From contig VBEQ01000096.1 of the NCBI GenBank assembly GCA_005881235.1, positions 1-17,669 on the forward strand: a stretch of DNA of 17,669 nt. The letters run 5' to 3'. The translations under genes and the position numbers were made by a program. A model generated the notes under the pieces. That model worked only from the letters and a program-made list of their open reading frames with translations, made no database searches and was not told the DNA's origin. The stretch is from Chloroflexota bacterium (GTDB lineage: Bacteria > Chloroflexota > Dormibacteria > CF-121). This document shows, in pieces, positions 6,875-12,591 of the stretch (within the stretch, counting starts at the first letter, position 1; each line of letters starts with the position of its first letter).

Positions 6875-7552
6875 TCAGATCGTCGTCAGACCCTGCTGCG
6901 CCGCGTAGAGAACAAGTTCTCCTCGGTGCCGGAAGTGGAGCTTTTGCACCATGTTGTTGACGTGGTTGGCCACCGTCTTGGGCGTGATGGCGCATTCGCG
7001 GGCGACCTCCTTGGTGCTCAGCCCGCTCGCGATCCGGACCAGGATCTGCCGTTCGCGCACGCTGAGCAGGGCGGGGGCCGCGTTCAGCACGGAATCCATG
7101 AGAAGCGGATCGAGGTATGAGCCCGACCGGTACACCTCCGCGATCGCCGCCTCCAACGTCGCACGTGACGCGCGCCGCGAGAGGTAACCCTGCGGGTGCG
7201 CGTTGACGGCGTCGGCGAAGATCGACGGGTCATCGTCGGCGTCGAGCAGGAGGAGCGTGCGCATGCCCCAGGCCGATGCGCCGATGAGCGCGAAGAGTGC
7301 CGGCGCGCGGACGTCGAGGACCATCACCGAGGGCCGTTCCCGGGCGAGCATCGCGCGCACCTCGCCGCCGCCGTGCTCCCGCCGCGCGATGCGGTAGGAG
7401 GGGTCCTTGAGCAACAGCGCGGACAGGGCGGCCGCGGAGAGCCGGCGATCCGCGACGATCGCCAGCGCCTTCACCGGCTGAAGCGCGCCGGAATAGGTGA
7501 TGACGTCGCCGCTCAGCTCGTTGCGGCTGACGGAGTTAGGTGCTATGGCCAT
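6875..7552 (-). CDS. LuxR/NarL-type response-regulator-like protein, degenerate receiver
   Basis: This 225-aa protein has a receiver-like domain (about 28-140) and a C-terminal LuxR-type helix-turn-helix (about 163-221: LSVRERQILVRIASGLSTKE, then ITPKTVANHVNNMVQKL). It keeps a potential phospho-acceptor (VMVLDV, D80), but the Lys of the last strand is Arg (GYLSRR), as in the neighbouring LuxR-type protein. I chose the ATG at 7552, which has GAGAGGGG upstream, over a TTG at 7639 that would start inside a palindrome. A candidate promoter (TTGACG, 18 bases, TATCGT) lies at 7688-7659 on the minus strand. The gene is divergent from the cysteine-domain regulator at 7892 across a palindrome-rich gap. 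No partner kinase is seen. Confidence 0.85.
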   Translation of the reverse strand: MAIAPNSVSRNELSGDVITYSGALQPVKALAIVADRRLSAAALSALLLKDPSYRIARREHGGGEVRAMLARERPSVMVLDVRAPALFALIGASAWGMRTLLLLDADDDPSIFADAVNAHPQGYLSRRASRATLEAAIAEVYRSGSYLDPLLMDSVLNAAPALLSVRERQILVRIASGLSTKEVARECAITPKTVANHVNNMVQKLHFRHRGELVLYAAQQGLTTI

Positions 7553-7613
7553 GGCTGGCCGAGGCCCCTCTCCGCTCTCCCTCGCCGCAACGATCGCTCC
7601 TTCCCTGTCGGTA

Positions 7614-7666
7614 ACTATCCGTACACGTGCCCTGATCAATCAGGGCAATTTCACTTGTACGATAGT
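7614..7666. promoter_or_regulatory. Nested palindrome in divergent regulatory region
   Basis: The core is a perfect 8-2-8 inverted repeat, GCCCTGAT-CA-ATCAGGGC (7629-7646). Outside it, ACTATCCGTACACGTG (7614-7629) and CACTTGTACGATAGT (7652-7666) are near-complementary arms with one extra base and one mismatch. Altogether it spans 53 bases between two divergent regulator genes. It overlaps the predicted -10 and start point of the minus-strand LuxR-type gene, so it could be an operator or a strong 5'-leader hairpin. Confidence 0.7.
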
Positions 7667-7688
7667 GTGAGTCCCGAATTGGCGTCAA
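7659..7688 (-). promoter_or_regulatory. Candidate promoter for the LuxR-type gene starting at 7552
   Basis: Read on the minus strand, TTGACG (7688-7683), an 18-base spacer and TATCGT (7664-7659) make a plausible housekeeping promoter. Transcription would start near 7652, giving a ~100-base leader that contains the perfect palindrome. The -10 lies in the outer palindrome arm, and the -35 touches the second palindrome at 7688-7705. Confidence 0.5.
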
Positions 7689-7705
7689 TCGGTAAAGTTA
7701 CCGAT
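7688..7705. promoter_or_regulatory. Perfect 8-2-8 palindrome containing GGTAA-N2-TTACC
   Basis: ATCGGTAA-AG-TTACCGAT is a perfect 18-bp inverted repeat with the same geometry as the core palindrome 59 bases away. It borders the -35 of the minus-strand LuxR-type promoter. Its inner GGTAA-N2-TTACC also occurs at 12545-12556, ahead of the NusG-like gene. It is a likely binding site for a dimeric regulator. Confidence 0.6.
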
Positions 7706-7825
7706 GGGTAGCATTTCTTTTCTCCCAGCGCACTGTCAAATAATCACCACCCCCGACGTCGGTATTAGTGACGATGCCCGGGAAACGTCCGCTCGAGTCC
7801 AGAGAGTTCAGCTTCCCCCCGCACA

Positions 7826-7847
7826 GGGAGGCTTCTTCAAGCCTCCC
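7826..7847 (+). terminator. Hairpin in the leader of the LuxR/cysteine-domain gene
   Basis: GGGAGGCTT-CTTC-AAGCCTCCC is a perfect 9-bp stem with a four-base loop, followed by a pyrimidine run ending in TTTT (7855-7858). It looks like an intrinsic terminator on the plus strand. It sits 44 bases before the TTG start at 7892 with no gene behind it, so it may end stray transcripts from the palindromic region or act as an attenuator. TACACT at 7872-7877 could be a -10 downstream of it. The rest of the 7706-7825 gap shows nothing convincing. Confidence 0.5.
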
Positions 7848-7891
7848 TCCCCTCTTTTGGGTGAGATTTTCTACACTAAGAGTGAAAAACG

Positions 7892-8803
7892 TTGCGCAGT
7901 CTGGCTGACGGAAACGGCGGGGGCGGGAACGGGGTCGATCTCAGCACCGTCCGGTTGACACCCCGGCAGGCTCAGATCCTCAACCTTGCCGCGAGCGGGA
8001 TGTCGGATAAGGAGATCGCGAATCAGCTCGGGATCGCGCACCGGACGGTGCGCACCCACTTCGAGAAACTGTTTAAAGACCGCGGGATCCGCAACCGGTC
8101 CCAGGCGATCGCCCTCTGGTCATCGCGGAGCATGGCAGGTCGTCACACGCGGCCGGCCGACGAGTGCCCCTACCCCAAGCCGTTCCCGCCCGATTTCGCC
8201 GACTGCCCCGCCTACCAGGCGACCCAGATGATCACGCTCGACCTCTCGCACCGGCCGCTGGGAATCGTGATGACCTGCCGTCACCTCGAGAGCCGGCTGA
8301 TGCCCAACACCAACTATCGCTGGTACGGCGCCTGCGTGCTGGGCGATGCGGAAGCGCGCCGCCGCTGGAGCAATGCGGTCGGCATCGATCGGCTCCACGA
8401 CATCAGCACGCTCCGCCAGGAAGTGTCGGCGCTGAGCATGCCCTACATCCAGCGGCTTCTCGACTTGAAGAATGCCCCGGTCGGCGACAACCCGCTGGCG
8501 CACGCGCGCCAGATGCGGGGCGTGGTCGATGACTTCATGACGAAGATGACGGCGCTCCTCCGGGAGCGCAAAGCGGTGCTCGATCAACTGCATCTCCCGC
8601 TCGACGCGTGCGTCCGGCTGCTGGGCATCGCGATCAACCGCTTCGTACAGCAAGGCTTCACCGAATCGGAATGGGAGGTGCCGGATGAGGTGCTGGTCCT
8701 CTTCCCGGACGACGTTCGGGCCTACTTCCGGCCACGGCGGGCCACCGGGAGCGTGGCCGAAGCCTCCCTGAGAGGCCAAAACCCCTCCGCCGCAAACTCC
8801 TAG
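7892..8803 (+). CDS. LuxR-type HTH regulator fused to a four-cysteine domain
   Basis: This protein has 303 aa. The LuxR-type helix-turn-helix is N-terminal (about 21-75: LTPRQAQILNLAASGMSDKE, then IAHRTVRTHFEKLFKDRGI), the reverse of normal response regulators. After it comes a segment with C92 (ECPYP), C105 (DFADCPAY), C129 (MTCRHL) and C148 (YGACVLGD), which could bind a metal or Fe-S cluster or form redox-active disulfides. C-terminal helices (about 155-280) are of unknown family. I recall similar Cys/Pro patterns in regulator-like proteins of high-GC Terrabacteria but cannot name a family. The frame is closed just upstream (TGA at 7883-7885), so TTG at 7892 is the earliest start; the ribosome site is poor. 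It is followed after 23 bases by an unknown gene in the same direction. Confidence 0.84.
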   Translation: MRSLADGNGGGGNGVDLSTVRLTPRQAQILNLAASGMSDKEIANQLGIAHRTVRTHFEKLFKDRGIRNRSQAIALWSSRSMAGRHTRPADECPYPKPFPPDFADCPAYQATQMITLDLSHRPLGIVMTCRHLESRLMPNTNYRWYGACVLGDAEARRRWSNAVGIDRLHDISTLRQEVSALSMPYIQRLLDLKNAPVGDNPLAHARQMRGVVDDFMTKMTALLRERKAVLDQLHLPLDACVRLLGIAINRFVQQGFTESEWEVPDEVLVLFPDDVRAYFRPRRATGSVAEASLRGQNPSAANS

Positions 8804-8826
8804 CCCCGCCGCACATATATATAAGG

Positions 8827-9447
8827 ATGAGAATCGAGCCGGCCCGCCCCCTCGAACCGCTTCCGCTTGCCCAGCGCGAGTTCCTGGTGGAGGTCTACGG
8901 CCCGCTGTTCGGCGCGATCGGGCGGCTGGCGCTGCCCTCACCGGTACGCCTCAGCGACTTCGTCAACGAGCGCGAGGGCTTCCTGCGACTGACCGATGTC
9001 GAGTTCGCCACCGATGGTGACATGAGCGCGACATCGCAGGAGGGTCCGCTCACCGAGTATCTGATCAACAAGACGGGAATCGAGTTGATCTGCCAGCCGC
9101 CGGCGGAGGCGATCGAGCGCCGCTCAGAGGTCGACCCCGACTACGGCAAGTCACTGTGGCAGGCCCTGAACAAAATGGCGGTCGACGCCAACGCCGATCT
9201 GCGCGTGCCCAAGGAGCGTCACTACGTCCAGGTCCATACCCATCGATTCACGGTCGGCGCCTACCTGCACCTGGCCAGGGGCGCCTCGCTGGACGCGGTG
9301 CTCTCGCACCTCCCCACGAAGTTCGTCCCGGTGACGGATGCCACCGCCCATTTCCTCGCCGGGACCGGCGAGCCGACCACCATCGAGCGAAAGCTGATGC
9401 TGGTCAATCGCGACCACATCCTGCTGGTCGCGCCCCGCGGCGATTAG
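8827..9447 (+). CDS. Hypothetical 206-aa protein with two similar halves
   Basis: I do not recognise a named family with confidence. Two segments look alike: RLSDFVNEREGFLRLTDVEF (41-60) and SLDAVLSHLPTKFVPVTDAT (154-173). The second is followed by a hydrophobic strand, KLMLVNRDHILLVAP (189-203). This suggests a duplicated small beta-rich domain, perhaps DUF6812-like. There are no membrane segments or signal peptide, so it is probably cytoplasmic. The ATG has AAGG directly before it and TATATA five bases upstream, so it may have its own promoter as well as read-through from the regulator 23 bases upstream. Its stop is only six bases from the stop of the convergent XRE-TPR gene. A role as partner or effector of the cysteine-domain regulator is a guess from position. 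Confidence 0.75.
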   Translation: MRIEPARPLEPLPLAQREFLVEVYGPLFGAIGRLALPSPVRLSDFVNEREGFLRLTDVEFATDGDMSATSQEGPLTEYLINKTGIELICQPPAEAIERRSEVDPDYGKSLWQALNKMAVDANADLRVPKERHYVQVHTHRFTVGAYLHLARGASLDAVLSHLPTKFVPVTDATAHFLAGTGEPTTIERKLMLVNRDHILLVAPRGD

Positions 9448-9453
9448 CCCGAC

Positions 9454-10779
9454 TTACGAGTCGGCCGCCTGCCTCGCTTCGTAGGCCTGGCGGTAGCGGA
9501 CCAGGGCCTGCGATTGTTCACCCTGGGACTCCAGGGCTCGGCCGTAGTCGAACGCCACCCGGCTCATATCGGTCGGGCTGCCCACTGACGCCGCCAGCTC
9601 CAGCGCGCGCTCAAAGTGGCGGCGCGCCGCCTCGCCTTCGCCGGCCGCCGACATGACGCGACCGCCCACGCGCTCCGCGGCCAGCTTCGCCGTCGGATCG
9701 GCCGAGGCCTGCGCAGCCGTCAATGCCAGGGTCAGGTGCGTCACAGCACGCGCGCCGTTACCCTGGTTGAGCGCGGCTTCGGCTGCGCCGGCGAGCAAGT
9801 GCGGTAGGTGGTCGCGGTCGCCAACGTGCCCAAGCTGCTCAGCACCGGCGAGGAAGAGCACCTCCGCTTCGCTGGCACGCCCCTGGCTGAGCAGGATCTC
9901 GGCCATGTTGTTGCGCAGCTGCGCACTCATGCGCACGTCCTGCAGCGTGTCGAACAACCGGAGGCTGCGCTGCGCATACTCGAGGGCGCGGGTGAGATCG
10001 CCCGTTCCCCGGAACGATACCGCCAGCCCTTCATAGATCCCGCCGAGGGCCGGCATATCCATCACATTCTCCGCCGCCGCGATCGCCGCCTGGTAGCCGG
10101 CGATGGCTTCCCGAGGCTGGCCGGCAACATAGTGCAGGTTGGCGCGATGCCCGAGGATCCGGGCTTTGAGCAGCGGATCGGCCAGTTCCGCATCCTCGTA
10201 GGCGCTCATCGCCTTGTCCCACCAGCGGCCAGCCTCGTGGGGATGACGAAGCTGATAGTGGGCGGTGCCCATCCGGTCGAAGAGTTCGACCTTGAGGGCG
10301 CGCCAACCCGACGCCTCGCTGGCCCTGATGGCCACCCGCAGCACATCGATCGCCTCGGGGATGGCGCGCAGCCGCAGCAATGCCTCGGCGAGCACGAGCT
10401 GAGCTCGCGCCCGGATCTCCGGGGCGATCTGCGGACGGGCCAGCAGTTCAGTCATCAGCGCTTTAGCGCGCTCCCCGTCGCCCCGCCGGATCCGCGTCGT
10501 GGCCTCGGCAAGCCGCAACTCCAGCAGGGTCGACGACGACTCCGGGTCCTGCAAGAAATACTCGACGGGGCGCTTGAGCCGCTCGGCGATGATCTGAAGG
10601 ATTTTTGTCGAGGGGCGAGAGCGACCCAATTCAATCTGACTGAGGAAAGCCCGGCTGAAGTCCTGCTGGGCCACCGCGGCCAGGCTGAGCCCGAGCGTCA
10701 TTCTCGCCTTGCGGATTCGAGCGCCGAGTTGTTCGGGCGTCCTTGGACTACGGTTACCTATCCGAGTCTTCGACGCCAC
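9454..10779 (-). CDS. XRE-family HTH regulator with tetratricopeptide repeats
   Basis: This 441-aa protein has a Cro/CI-type helix-turn-helix at about 15-75 (QLGARIRKARMTLGLSLAAV, then FSRAFLSQIELGRSRPST, ending VEYFL). A long helical array follows to the C-terminus with repeated TPR signatures such as GTAHYQLRHPHEAGRWWDKA, ANLHYVAGQPREAIAGYQAA and GRVMSAAGEGEAARRHFERA, roughly eight repeats. XRE-TPR proteins include the RRNPP peptide-pheromone receptors (PlcR, Rgg, ComR) and many regulators with unknown ligands; this one is longer than PlcR. I chose GTG at 10779, with AGAGAGGGG about ten bases upstream. It lies 74 bases downstream of a small exported-peptide gene with the same ribosome-site sequence and no clear promoter between, so the two are probably co-transcribed. 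Confidence 0.9.
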   Translation of the reverse strand: MASKTRIGNRSPRTPEQLGARIRKARMTLGLSLAAVAQQDFSRAFLSQIELGRSRPSTKILQIIAERLKRPVEYFLQDPESSSTLLELRLAEATTRIRRGDGERAKALMTELLARPQIAPEIRARAQLVLAEALLRLRAIPEAIDVLRVAIRASEASGWRALKVELFDRMGTAHYQLRHPHEAGRWWDKAMSAYEDAELADPLLKARILGHRANLHYVAGQPREAIAGYQAAIAAAENVMDMPALGGIYEGLAVSFRGTGDLTRALEYAQRSLRLFDTLQDVRMSAQLRNNMAEILLSQGRASEAEVLFLAGAEQLGHVGDRDHLPHLLAGAAEAALNQGNGARAVTHLTLALTAAQASADPTAKLAAERVGGRVMSAAGEGEAARRHFERALELAASVGSPTDMSRVAFDYGRALESQGEQSQALVRYRQAYEARQAADS

Positions 10780-10853
10780 CTGTCTTTTACCCCTCTCTGC
10801 TCGTACGAAATCTCGCCTTGCGGTCGCCGCCGATGAGGCTGAGCTAGACGATT

Positions 10854-11084
10854 TTACTGGGAACCGTCCCCATCTGCCTGGATGAGCTCGCTTCCTGAGT
10901 CGTCGGTCCCCGTGGAGTCGATCACGGCGCTGTTGGGCCAGATCACGGCAACCGGTGCCAACGCGTTTGGCCAGATTTCCCCAACCTGGCGCTCGAGCTG
11001 CCGGGCAGCATTCGCCGGGAAGGTCAGGAGAATCGCGGCCGCCAACGAACTCAGGCCAATGGCCATGCGCCATCGGATTTTCAA
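10854..11084 (-). CDS. Small exported peptide (76 aa) ahead of the XRE-TPR regulator
   Basis: This short protein has a basic start (residues 2-7, KIRWRM), a hydrophobic core (AIGLSSLAAAILLTF, 8-22) and an ANA-A signal-peptidase-like site (about 24-27). That leaves a mature peptide of about 50 residues that is acidic at the C-terminus. It contains two copies of IWPN (EIWPNALAPV and VIWPNSAVID). The start is TTG at 11084, supported by AGAGAGGGG seven bases away and by a promoter-like TTGTGC-N17-TATGAT at 11147-11119. Codons upstream in the same frame show no domain. It may be a signalling peptide, a small secreted protein or a membrane-anchored peptide. I do not recognise a family, and translation is unproven. 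Confidence 0.55.
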   Translation of the reverse strand: MKIRWRMAIGLSSLAAAILLTFPANAARQLERQVGEIWPNALAPVAVIWPNSAVIDSTGTDDSGSELIQADGDGSQ

Positions 11085-11118
11085 ACTATCACCCCTCTCT
11101 TGCGTCGAAAGCCTACGT

Positions 11119-11147
11119 ATCATACAGGCACCAGACCCATTGCACAA
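11119..11147 (-). promoter_or_regulatory. Candidate promoter for the small peptide and XRE-TPR genes
   Basis: On the minus strand TTGTGC (11147-11142), exactly 17 bases, then TATGAT (11124-11119), one mismatch from consensus -10. Transcription would start near 11112, leaving a ~28-base leader that contains the AGAGAGGGG ribosome site before TTG 11084. This supports the small gene being real. Confidence 0.6.
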
Positions 11148-11518
11148 CTGGCAGTCCAATAATCCCACCAGGACTGGCCCATCGCCGCTGTCTCCTTCTC
11201 TTAGCCACGCGGCATGGCATTGTGCGGGTATGTCAAGCCCCGCGGAATTTGGCAACCAGGACTTTACACGGGCCAGAATGGACCGCCCGCCGATCGCCCA
11301 AGCCTCCGGCGAAATGCTCCGCCGGGCATCCGGACCGACGCCGATCGACCAGGCTTCCACCTCCTCCTCGCTATCAGAAATTGAGCGCCCCGTCCAATCA
11401 TGCTTGGCCGATCTTGAGGCACCGCTCTTCCTCGCTGCTCAGTTCGAGGTGCCGTGTATTTGCTTTACAGGATCGGGCGATTCCTGCACCGCAAGTCACC
11501 AAAATCACCGCGATCCCT

Positions 11519-11546
11519 TTGACAGGAAAATCACTGCTGGTAGTCT
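11519..11546 (+). promoter_or_regulatory. Strong candidate promoter for the OmpR-type gene
   Basis: A perfect TTGACA (11519-11524) is followed after 16 bases by TAGTCT (11541-11546) preceded by TGG, an extended -10 (TGnTAnnnT). The start point would be near 11553, giving a leader of about 110 bases before GTG 11666. It is the best-looking promoter in the window. Confidence 0.65.
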
Positions 11547-11665
11547 TCGATGCGGAGCGCGCGGGAATCATCATCTAACTGGCCGGGCGATCGAGGCGGG
11601 GAAGACACATGAGGGCGGCGCGGTCGACGCTTCGTCCATTCGTGCCTACATGAGGGAAGTTCGGC

Positions 11666-12379
11666 GTGGCCACAATTTTGACCATCGACAGAGATCCGCT
11701 TCAGCAGGAGGTCCTGGCGTCGCTGCTGAAGCATGAGGGACACCGCGTCCATCCCACGCTCGACGGGGACACGGCGCTGGTCATCCTCCAATCGTCCCTC
11801 GTCGACCTGGTCATTATCGAACCGGCCACCCAGCGGCCGGACGGGTTGCGCCTCTGTCAGCAGATCCGCCAGCTCAACCCCTATCGCCCCCTCATGGTCC
11901 TCTCCGAGCGCGGCGACGAGGAGCAGATTTTCCGGGCCTTGATGGTGGCGGCCGACGACTACATGATCAAGCCGTTTTCGCCGCGGCTCTTCGTCGCCCA
12001 CGTGCATGCCCTGCTGCGGCGGGCCGAACAGGTGCGGGGCCAGCGCTGGCAGGACCAGAACATCTCGATTGGCGAGATCTCCCTCAACCTGCAGCAGATG
12101 CACGCCCTGGTCAACGGCGACCGGGTGCCCCTGACCCCGCGCGAGCTGTCCCTCCTGCATGCCTTGATGGAGAACGCCAATCGCGTGCTCAGCCGGGACC
12201 AGTTGATGCGCATTGCCTGGGGCGATCGCTTCGTGGGCACGCCCAAGGCCGTCGACGTCTACGTCCAGCGTCTTCGTCGGAAGATTCAGCCGCATCTCAC
12301 CGCCGGCTTTTATATCCAGGCGTCGCGCGGCTTTGGTTACAAGTTCGAAATGCCGCGTCCGCAGCCAGTCGCGTCCTGA
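11666..12379 (+). CDS. OmpR/PhoB-type response regulator with Asp-to-Glu receiver
   Basis: This 237-aa protein has a receiver domain (about 2-118) and a winged-helix DNA-binding domain (about 137-230, with PLTPRELSLLHALMENANRV and AVDVYVQRLRRKI, then GFGYKF). In PhoB the phospho-acceptor sits in LILLDWMLPG; the matching stretch here is LVIIEPATQRPDG, with E52 in place of Asp. The first acidic patch is TIDRD, and the conserved Lys is kept (MIKPFSP). A Glu here can mimic the phosphorylated state, so the protein may be permanently active or controlled by its amount. Its start GTG 11666 follows GAGGGAAG. It is transcribed toward the heptose/glycan operon, 212 bases upstream of the NusG-like gene, and is a natural candidate to activate it. 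No histidine kinase is adjacent. Confidence 0.92.
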   Translation: MATILTIDRDPLQQEVLASLLKHEGHRVHPTLDGDTALVILQSSLVDLVIIEPATQRPDGLRLCQQIRQLNPYRPLMVLSERGDEEQIFRALMVAADDYMIKPFSPRLFVAHVHALLRRAEQVRGQRWQDQNISIGEISLNLQQMHALVNGDRVPLTPRELSLLHALMENANRVLSRDQLMRIAWGDRFVGTPKAVDVYVQRLRRKIQPHLTAGFYIQASRGFGYKFEMPRPQPVAS

Positions 12380-12380
12380 C

Positions 12381-12409
12381 CGCCGATAACAAACTGTTAC
12401 CGTTCGGCG
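12381..12409. repeat. Imperfect hairpin just after the OmpR-type gene
   Basis: CGCCGATAAC (12381-12390), a five-base loop, then GTTA-CCGT-TCGGCG (12396-12409) pair with a four-base bulge. There is no T-run after it, so it is a weak terminator at best. Its loop-proximal part, GATAAC-N5-GTTACC, resembles the GGTAA/TTACC elements found elsewhere in the window. Confidence 0.4.
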
Positions 12410-12534
12410 TGGCGCCCGGCGGCCCGTCATTGCGTCTGGCGTTGCGCTCGGAAGTCAAGCCGCGAACGAAGCGACGCTCGCGGACCGGGCTCGAGGGTGG
12501 CCTTGCGAGCGACTTCAGGACACAGACTGTTACC
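12389..12534. repeat. Pair of direct repeats, ACAnACTGTTACC
   Basis: ACAAACTGTTACC (12389-12401) and ACAGACTGTTACC (12522-12534) match at 12 of 13 positions. They are 133 bases apart and lie in the gap before the NusG-like gene. They may be half-sites for a regulator of the right-hand operon, possibly the OmpR-type protein encoded just upstream, since that family usually binds direct repeats. Confidence 0.5.
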
Positions 12535-12544
12535 CGGGGATCTA

Positions 12545-12556
12545 GGTAACCTTACC
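12545..12556. promoter_or_regulatory. GGTAA-N2-TTACC inverted repeat before the NusG-like gene
   Basis: GGTAA-CC-TTACC is a perfect 5-2-5 palindrome 35 bases before the ATG at 12592. It repeats the core of the 18-bp palindrome at 7688-7705. I could not identify a confident -10/-35 pair here, so its position relative to the promoter is unknown. Confidence 0.5.
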
Positions 12557-12591
12557 GGTCTGTTTCCAGGCCGCCGTACGCTCGAGCCTCC

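Larger units (their letters stand above)
11085..11665. other. Intergenic region, 581 bases, divergent promoters
   Basis: This is the longest gap in the window and is visibly less GC-rich than its neighbours. It holds the minus-strand promoter of the small peptide gene and the plus-strand promoter of the OmpR-type gene. In the plus-strand leader, three short frames beginning at ATG 11550, 11609 and 11650 are joined by ATGA overlaps (20 and 14 codons; the third runs into the OmpR gene out of frame). Between about 11150 and 11510 I see no supported gene; long plus-strand frames there lack any recognisable domain. Confidence 0.6.

Noticed and set aside
7553..7639. TTG start at 7639 for the LuxR-type gene
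   Set aside because: It would begin inside the perfect palindrome and just after the predicted transcript start, with no ribosome site. ATG 7552 has GAGAGGGG upstream.
11231..11236. Perfect minus-strand TTGACA
   Set aside because: No acceptable -10 lies 16-18 bases downstream, so it is not called as a promoter.
10882..11736. Plus-strand frame of 284 codons across the intergenic region
   Set aside because: It shows no domain, runs over two promoters and into the OmpR-type gene out of frame, and is antisense to the small peptide gene.
11531..12430. Minus-strand frame of 299 codons
   Set aside because: It is antisense to the OmpR-type regulator, whose receiver and winged-helix motifs are unambiguous.
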